Part shown: in pieces, positions 7,501-9,480 of the stretch | Layout: each line of letters starts with the position of its first letter | Position numbering within the stretch: position 1 is the stretch's first letter | The notes under the pieces: generated by a model | Seen by the model: only the letters and a program-made list of their open reading frames with translations | What the model was told of the DNA's origin: nothing | The model's database searches: none | Origin: Klebsiella pneumoniae | Lineage (GTDB): Bacteria > Pseudomonadota > Gammaproteobacteria > Ga0077536 | Direction: 5' to 3' | DNA length: 9,480 nucleotides | Assembly: GCA_945873015.1 (NCBI GenBank) | Contig: CAMCBY010000120.1 | Location: forward strand, 1 to 9,480 | Made by a program: the position numbers and the translations under genes

Positions 7501-8034
7501 GCTGGACGGAATGACCGTGGCATCGGCCGGTAGATTGAGACCGAGCTCAATTGCGGTGGTCGGCTTTGGCAGGCCGGAAGTGGTTGGCAACTGCAGCGAC
7601 TGCGCGGACTGCAGGCCGGTGGCGATCACGGAACCGTCGTTGTTAACCGGAAAGACCTGCAAATACTGACCTTGCGAATCGACTACGTAACGATCGTTGT
7701 TGACGCTGAACGAACCGTTACGGCTATAGACTTTCTGCGACGAGGTGAGGCTCGGCTGCAGGGTGAAGAATCCCTGGCCGGATATCGCCATGTCGAGCGC
7801 GTTCAAGCTCGATGAGATGTTGCCCTGCGTGAACTGCTGCTTGACCGATTTTAAAATAGTGCCGGAGCCCACCGCATTCGACGCGTTCTGCAAGGGCGAG
7901 GTCGCGTAGATATCGCCGAACTCCGCGCGCGAGCGCTTGTAGCCAGTGGTGGCGACGTTCGCGATGTTGTTCGAAATGGTCGCGATGTCGGTGGTGGCGC
8001 CATTGAGACCGGTCAGGGATGTATAGAAGGACAT
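4525..8034 (-). CDS. flgE: Giant flagellar hook protein FlgE (1169 residues)
   Basis: FlgE polymerises into the hook, the flexible universal joint. Both ends are canonical. The N-terminus MSFYTSLTGLNGATTDIATI is followed by SNNIANVATTGYKRSRAEFG (D0 and linker), then AISGQGFFTLQ (84-93) and VYSRNGSFSVNNDRYVVDSQG (D1). The C-terminus has GGSLERSNVDITEELVSLIT (1123-1142) and QRNFQANAKAIETTTTLTQT. The start of domain D2 (TSITIYDSLGNPTIATIYYV, 201-220) and its usual closing strand (ELTFDTLGKLIS, 992-1003) are about 780 residues apart, so some 740 residues are inserted within D2. E. coli FlgE has 402 residues in all; long FlgE proteins are known elsewhere (Campylobacter, over 800). The insertion holds internal repeats listed separately. 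There is no cysteine. The ATG at 8034 has AAGGA at 8048-8044 (9-nt spacing). The frame is uninterrupted, so this is not a fusion artefact of two genes. Confidence 0.97.
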   Translation of the reverse strand: MSFYTSLTGLNGATTDIATISNNIANVATTGYKRSRAEFGDIYATSPLQNASNAVGSGTILKSVKQQFTQGNISSSLNALDMAISGQGFFTLQPSLTSSQKVYSRNGSFSVNNDRYVVDSQGQYLQVFPVNNDGSVIATGLQSAQSLQLPTTSGLPKPTTAIELGLNLPADATVIPSSGAFTPTNPWRFDRTNPSTYNQSTSITIYDSLGNPTIATIYYVKTSNATETRPSNKWMTFVYIGEKEINPALISAKDEKSNTVFINKFGQITSDPQSLDPTFNSGAAHPLYKQDDQTQEQPSSPARAIGAFMQSSGFDFGDTDSNRVTVTSDPAAWATTREGGNGSANPAFWGRNMFSISVDGSEPQIISVRDGSYTGTELAAEMTGAANQAYGDDRYIKIRDTYLDSDGTVTRGNDVLKLNLFTLDSSGNSVGLKDGNGDDLPIALDLNGIMGETGTPAVGSGDNAAPAPENDIKLTRTQLVSLVQSKLNQALDERAADFGQQRGWVDASEPPIRVGYDVSSRSLTFTVDRTQLGPDASELASRFNSIKVFTDDAVTNDLGIPPGTISQESLVRAGNSWSGREVVPTGDPVVDPLDQRYGVSVTYNKDTRRFDFVSGTTGEASSMRIGRPPLATTSGDVQAQKTSFDVTNSDGGVQILSFGGPNFPRFKLVGSAYQQVDSTDTPILFDDLGQISSDGTPKSLQAYFARRDSTGATLDVDGNVTSNPALVDTITVTTLTTATTPPATKLIVTGYADGSQFQVSLREAGAIRTAEPVGASGSNSQKGIMFGDSLVKNSDATRVFSGTSDLLGVGDATNRDLVVVVAGRGLQAQPATATGNRAITPMNQTFVLQEALNENRMTFTVDGVVGSITLPIKAYTGETFAAEIQKRVNLIEDPLTGKTVSGVTVKYDPDGNRLIFTSGTRGEDSQINVVGHPNFGLTNVSQVRGSVPIITDLKQATDSAGNKLYVDKNGNISTQEPASLQNWFPLYLNEGELTFDTLGKLISPKEGVIYSPFDPANGSNLLNLTVNYGKYSTQFAQPFSVLSLQQDGLASGRLDGLAIDASGTIRANYTNGETAALGKVILANFANPNGLKQIGNANYVATSGSGEAALGEAGADGFGTIQGGSLERSNVDITEELVSLITAQRNFQANAKAIETTTTLTQTIIQIRG
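5083..5151 (-). repeat. FlgE short repeat, copy 3 (residues 962-984)
   Basis: NKLYVDKNGNISTQEPASLQ followed by NWF matches the two other copies at 5923-5994 and 7198-7263 in the pattern 'hydrophobic strand, D/N..G.I(S/T), about 6 residues, SL..xF'. It lies just before the canonical D2 closing strand. Confidence 0.5.
5242..5466 (-). repeat. Hook IN-like motif, copy B (FlgE residues 857-931)
   Basis: Residues 857-931 show the full layout of the 'flagellin hook IN' motif: MTFTVDGVVGSITLPIKAYT (extended strands with VDG), GETFAAEIQKRVN (helix), GVTVKYDPDGNRLIFTSGT and GEDSQINVVG. This motif occurs in hook, HAP and flagellin surface domains. Its second half aligns with residues 598-626 at about 13 identities in 29 positions by eye (GV-V-Y, D, R, F, SGT, GE, S). 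Assignment to the family is by pattern only. Confidence 0.6.
5923..5994 (-). repeat. FlgE short repeat, copy 2 (residues 681-704)
   Basis: TPILFDDLGQISSDGTPKSL followed by QAYF. It shares GQI(S/T)SD with copy 1 and SLQ..F with copy 3. ILFDDLGQISS also resembles the canonical D2 closing strand LTFDTLGKLIS at 993-1003, which suggests duplication of a D2-type strand unit. Confidence 0.5.
6157..6243 (-). repeat. Hook IN-like motif, copy A second half (FlgE residues 598-626)
   Basis: GVSVTYNKDTRRFDFVSGTT followed by GEASSMRIG repeats the strand pair seen in residues 902-931. Its expected first half (VDG strand and helix) may be the one at 6871-6978, with about 210 residues between. Confidence 0.55.
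6871..6978 (-). repeat. Hook IN-like motif, copy A first half (FlgE residues 353-388)
   Basis: MFSISVDGSEPQIISVRDGS followed by YTGTELAAEMTGAANQ parallels residues 857-889 (MTFTVDG..., AYTGETFAAEIQKRVN): the VDG strand, the YTG turn and the helix with AAE are shared. The pairing with the second half further on in the protein is inferred. Confidence 0.5.
7198..7263 (-). repeat. FlgE short repeat, copy 1 (residues 258-279)
   Basis: NTVFINKFGQITSDPQSLDP followed by TF. It is the copy nearest the start of D2, with the GQITSD and SL..F pattern in common with copies 2 and 3. Confidence 0.5.
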
Positions 8035-8064
8035 GAGTTCGATTCCTTATGTGGGTGGCGCTGA

Positions 8065-8769
8065 TTACTTGCGGATTGAGGTGATCTGGTCGAGACCGAT
8101 GGTCTTGCCGCTGCGCAGTGAAAGGCGCTCGTTGGTGCCGCCAACGTCGACGCCCTCAACAGTCTGATACAGAGCGGGTTCGGTAGCGCTGCTGCTCTTG
8201 CCGTTTGTCACCATGGCGGACACGCTGAAACGGTCACCGACGGCCGCGCCGATGCCGGCGTCGATCACCGACCATGAAAAGCCAACGAGCCCCGGGCCGC
8301 CGGGCCCGAGATCCAACACATCGACGGTTTGGCCAGCGGCGTTGTTGATGGCAATACGGACGTTGTCCGCCGGCGCGTCGAGGTCTACGGCGCCTTCGAT
8401 GACGCCATCGTCGTCCAACATTGCATTACCACCCGGTGCAAGCACCTTGGAACCGAGCAGGTTGGAGAACGTCGCAATGCGGTTGGCGCCGAGCGAAGTG
8501 CCGAGGTTGTCCACTGCTGTCTTGATGTCGCTGATACCGGTGACGGTCGAGAATTGCGCCATTTGCGAGATGAACTCGGCATTGTCCAGCGGTTTGAACG
8601 GGTCCTGGCTCTTGATCTGAGTTGTCATGAGGCGCAGGAAGTCGTCCTGCCCAAGCGTCTGCTTGGGCGCAGGCGGGATCTTGTTTTGTCCGGACGCCTG
8701 CGTAGCTACGCCCAGTTTGGCGAGCACCGACGCGAGGTTGGGATCATTACTTCCGTTGATATTGTTCAT
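8065..8769 (-). CDS. flgD: Hook cap / hook assembly scaffold protein FlgD
   Basis: FlgD caps the growing hook and lets exported FlgE subunits fold and insert; it is later displaced by FlgK. The 234 residues match the usual length (231 in E. coli). The conserved N-terminal block is clear: TLGQDDFLRLMTTQIKSQDP (38-57), FKPLDNAEFISQMAQFSTVT (58-77) and GISDIKTAVDNL. The C-terminal half (about 95-234) is a beta-rich region of the FlgD Tudor/FnIII type, with AINNAAGQTVDVLDLGPGGP as the expected 'v.I.d..G..V.tl.lG' segment and a closing SGKTIGLDQITSIRK. The ATG at 8769 has GAGGT at 8780-8776 (6-nt spacing), which overlaps the flgC stop codon, so translation is probably coupled. flgE follows 30 bp on. 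Confidence 0.97.
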   Translation of the reverse strand: MNNINGSNDPNLASVLAKLGVATQASGQNKIPPAPKQTLGQDDFLRLMTTQIKSQDPFKPLDNAEFISQMAQFSTVTGISDIKTAVDNLGTSLGANRIATFSNLLGSKVLAPGGNAMLDDDGVIEGAVDLDAPADNVRIAINNAAGQTVDVLDLGPGGPGLVGFSWSVIDAGIGAAVGDRFSVSAMVTNGKSSSATEPALYQTVEGVDVGGTNERLSLRSGKTIGLDQITSIRK

Positions 8770-8775
8770 GGCTGG

Positions 8776-8780
8776 ACCTC
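8776..8780 (-). promoter_or_regulatory. Ribosome binding site of flgD, overlapping the flgC stop
   Basis: The minus-strand TGAGGT contains both the flgC stop (TGA, 8781-8779) and the flgD Shine-Dalgarno GAGGT, 6 nt before the flgD ATG. This arrangement favours coupled translation. Confidence 0.7.
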
Positions 8781-9201
8781 AGGATGCGAGTCGCAGAGTG
8801 GCGACCATCAGGGATTTGGTGGTGTTCAGTGCTTCGATGGTGTTTTGGTATTGGCGCGACGTTTCGACCATGTCGACCAGTTCCTCGGACACGTCGACGT
8901 TGGACAGATAAACGTAGCCGTTGTCGTCCGCGAGCGGGTTGCCAGGCTGGAGCACACGCGGGACCTCGCGCGTGGAGCGCTCGATGTCGATGACGTCGAC
9001 AGTGGCCAGGCCCGCGCTCTCCGTGGCGTCGGTGTAGGCGGTTTCGAACACCGGCCTCAAGGCGCGATACGCCGTTTCGCTCGAGCCGGCCATGACGCCA
9101 GCGTTGGCGACGTTGCTCGCAATGGTGTTGAGCCGCGTCAATTGAGCTGTCATGGCGCGCGCGCCAAGATCAAAGGCGCTGAGTGGTGAATTGGCCATCA
9201 T
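8779..9201 (-). CDS. flgC: Flagellar proximal rod protein FlgC
   Basis: FlgC is a proximal rod subunit assembled with FlgB and FlgF on the MS ring. The 140 residues are near the family norm (134 in E. coli). SAFDLGARAMTAQLTRLNTI followed by ASNVANAGVMAGSSETAYRA is the FlgC form of the N-terminal D0 helix and loop, with RPVFE after it. VLQPGNPLADDNGYVYLSNV (about 83-102) is highly characteristic, and VSEELVDMVETSRQYQNTIE with ALNTTKSLMVATLRLAS closes the protein. Two ATG codons stand in tandem (9201 and 9198). The first overlaps the flgB stop as ATGA. The second has better spacing (6 nt) from GAGG at 9208-9205 and would shorten the product by one residue, so the exact start is open. Confidence 0.97.
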   Translation of the reverse strand: MMANSPLSAFDLGARAMTAQLTRLNTIASNVANAGVMAGSSETAYRALRPVFETAYTDATESAGLATVDVIDIERSTREVPRVLQPGNPLADDNGYVYLSNVDVSEELVDMVETSRQYQNTIEALNTTKSLMVATLRLAS

Positions 9202-9480
9202 TCGCCTCGCAGCGCGCGCCGCACCGTGGTGATGCGCGAGTTGATGAAGCTCAAGGTTGCGCGGTACTGCACCGCGTTGTCGGCGAACTGCACTTGTTCA
9301 TAAGCTGTGTCGACGGTGTTGCCATCGAGCGATTGCTTGAGCGGTTGGCGATAGAGCGCTGCGGCGTCGTCCGCCTCGGCGCCCGGCATGTGCGAGGACC
9401 GTGTGGTGGCGAGGGGCAGCGAAGCCCCGTCTGGCTGCAGGACCGATTCCACGTTAATGTCGCGCGCCTTGAAGTGTGGT
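9198..9480 (-). CDS. flgB: Flagellar proximal rod protein FlgB (5' end beyond window)
   Basis: FlgB is the proximal rod subunit next to the MS ring and export gate. The frame is open to the right edge, giving 93 residues from PHFKARDINVESVLQ, the segment that normally follows the conserved 'NxANADTP' motif. The first 30 or so residues are therefore outside the window. A GTG at 9452 is an internal codon, not the start. The C-terminal half is typical: LKQSLDGNTVDTAYEQVQFA, then DNAVQYRATLSFINSRI and the terminal ALRGE. Its stop overlaps the flgC start. It probably heads the flgBCDEF unit, whose promoter lies outside the window. Confidence 0.95.
   Translation of the reverse strand, partial: PHFKARDINVESVLQPDGASLPLATTRSSHMPGAEADDAAALYRQPLKQSLDGNTVDTAYEQVQFADNAVQYRATLSFINSRITTVRRALRGE

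Noticed and set aside
8288..8308. GC-rich palindrome-like run in flgD
   Set aside because: It simply encodes the Gly-Pro-Gly-Gly-Pro-Gly stretch of FlgD and is not followed by a T run.
8329..9189. Plus-strand open frame (286 codons) antisense to flgC and flgD
   Set aside because: It spans two well-identified genes on the other strand; its Val/Arg/Asp/Gly-rich composition mirrors codon bias rather than a real protein.
9198..9452. FlgB starting at the GTG at 9452
   Set aside because: The frame is open further upstream and reads PHFKARDIN, a conserved internal FlgB segment, so the GTG is internal.

Overview
The window is a single block of flagellar rod, hook and ring genes, all on the minus strand. 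They read from the right edge to the left in the order flgB(partial)-flgC-flgD-flgE-flgF-flgG-flgH-flgI-flgJ-flgK(partial). A lipoprotein L-ring gene (flgH) and a Sec-exported P-ring gene (flgI) mark a Gram-negative cell. Gene order, high GC and an RpoN-type promoter inside the cluster point to Pseudomonadota, probably Gammaproteobacteria. That placement is inferred from layout and protein character; I cannot name a genus.

Region by region (minus strand, right to left): 9480-8779 holds the proximal rod genes flgB (5' end cut by the window) and flgC, which overlap. 8769-8065 is the hook cap/scaffold gene flgD. 8034-4525 is flgE, encoding a 1169-residue hook protein, nearly three times the 402 residues of the E. 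coli protein. 4492-3743 is flgF (proximal rod). A 71-bp gap (3742-3672), the longest in the window, carries a strong sigma-54 (-24/-12) promoter match. It is followed by flgG (distal rod), flgH (L ring), flgI (P ring), a short flgJ with only the rod-binding domain, and the first ~201 codons of flgK (hook-filament junction), which runs off the left edge.

The products form one pathway. FlgB, FlgC, FlgF and FlgG build the rod with FlgJ's help. FlgI and FlgH form the P and L rings around it. FlgD caps the growing hook while FlgE polymerises under it, and FlgK then replaces FlgD as the first junction protein. Genes are packed with short gaps or overlaps and mostly have recognisable Shine-Dalgarno sequences, several overlapping the preceding stop codon, which suggests translational coupling. 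The promoter before flgG suggests two units, one ending at flgF and one of flgG-flgH-flgI-flgJ-flgK.

There is no stretch over 300 bases without a gene, and I see no RNA gene, mobile element, CRISPR array or convincing terminator. The most unusual content is the huge central insertion in FlgE with internal repeats. Next come the internal sigma-54 promoter, the FlgJ without a muramidase domain, and the near-total absence of cysteine from about 3,100 encoded residues. I found no wholly new system: this is a flagellar locus with a notable hook protein.
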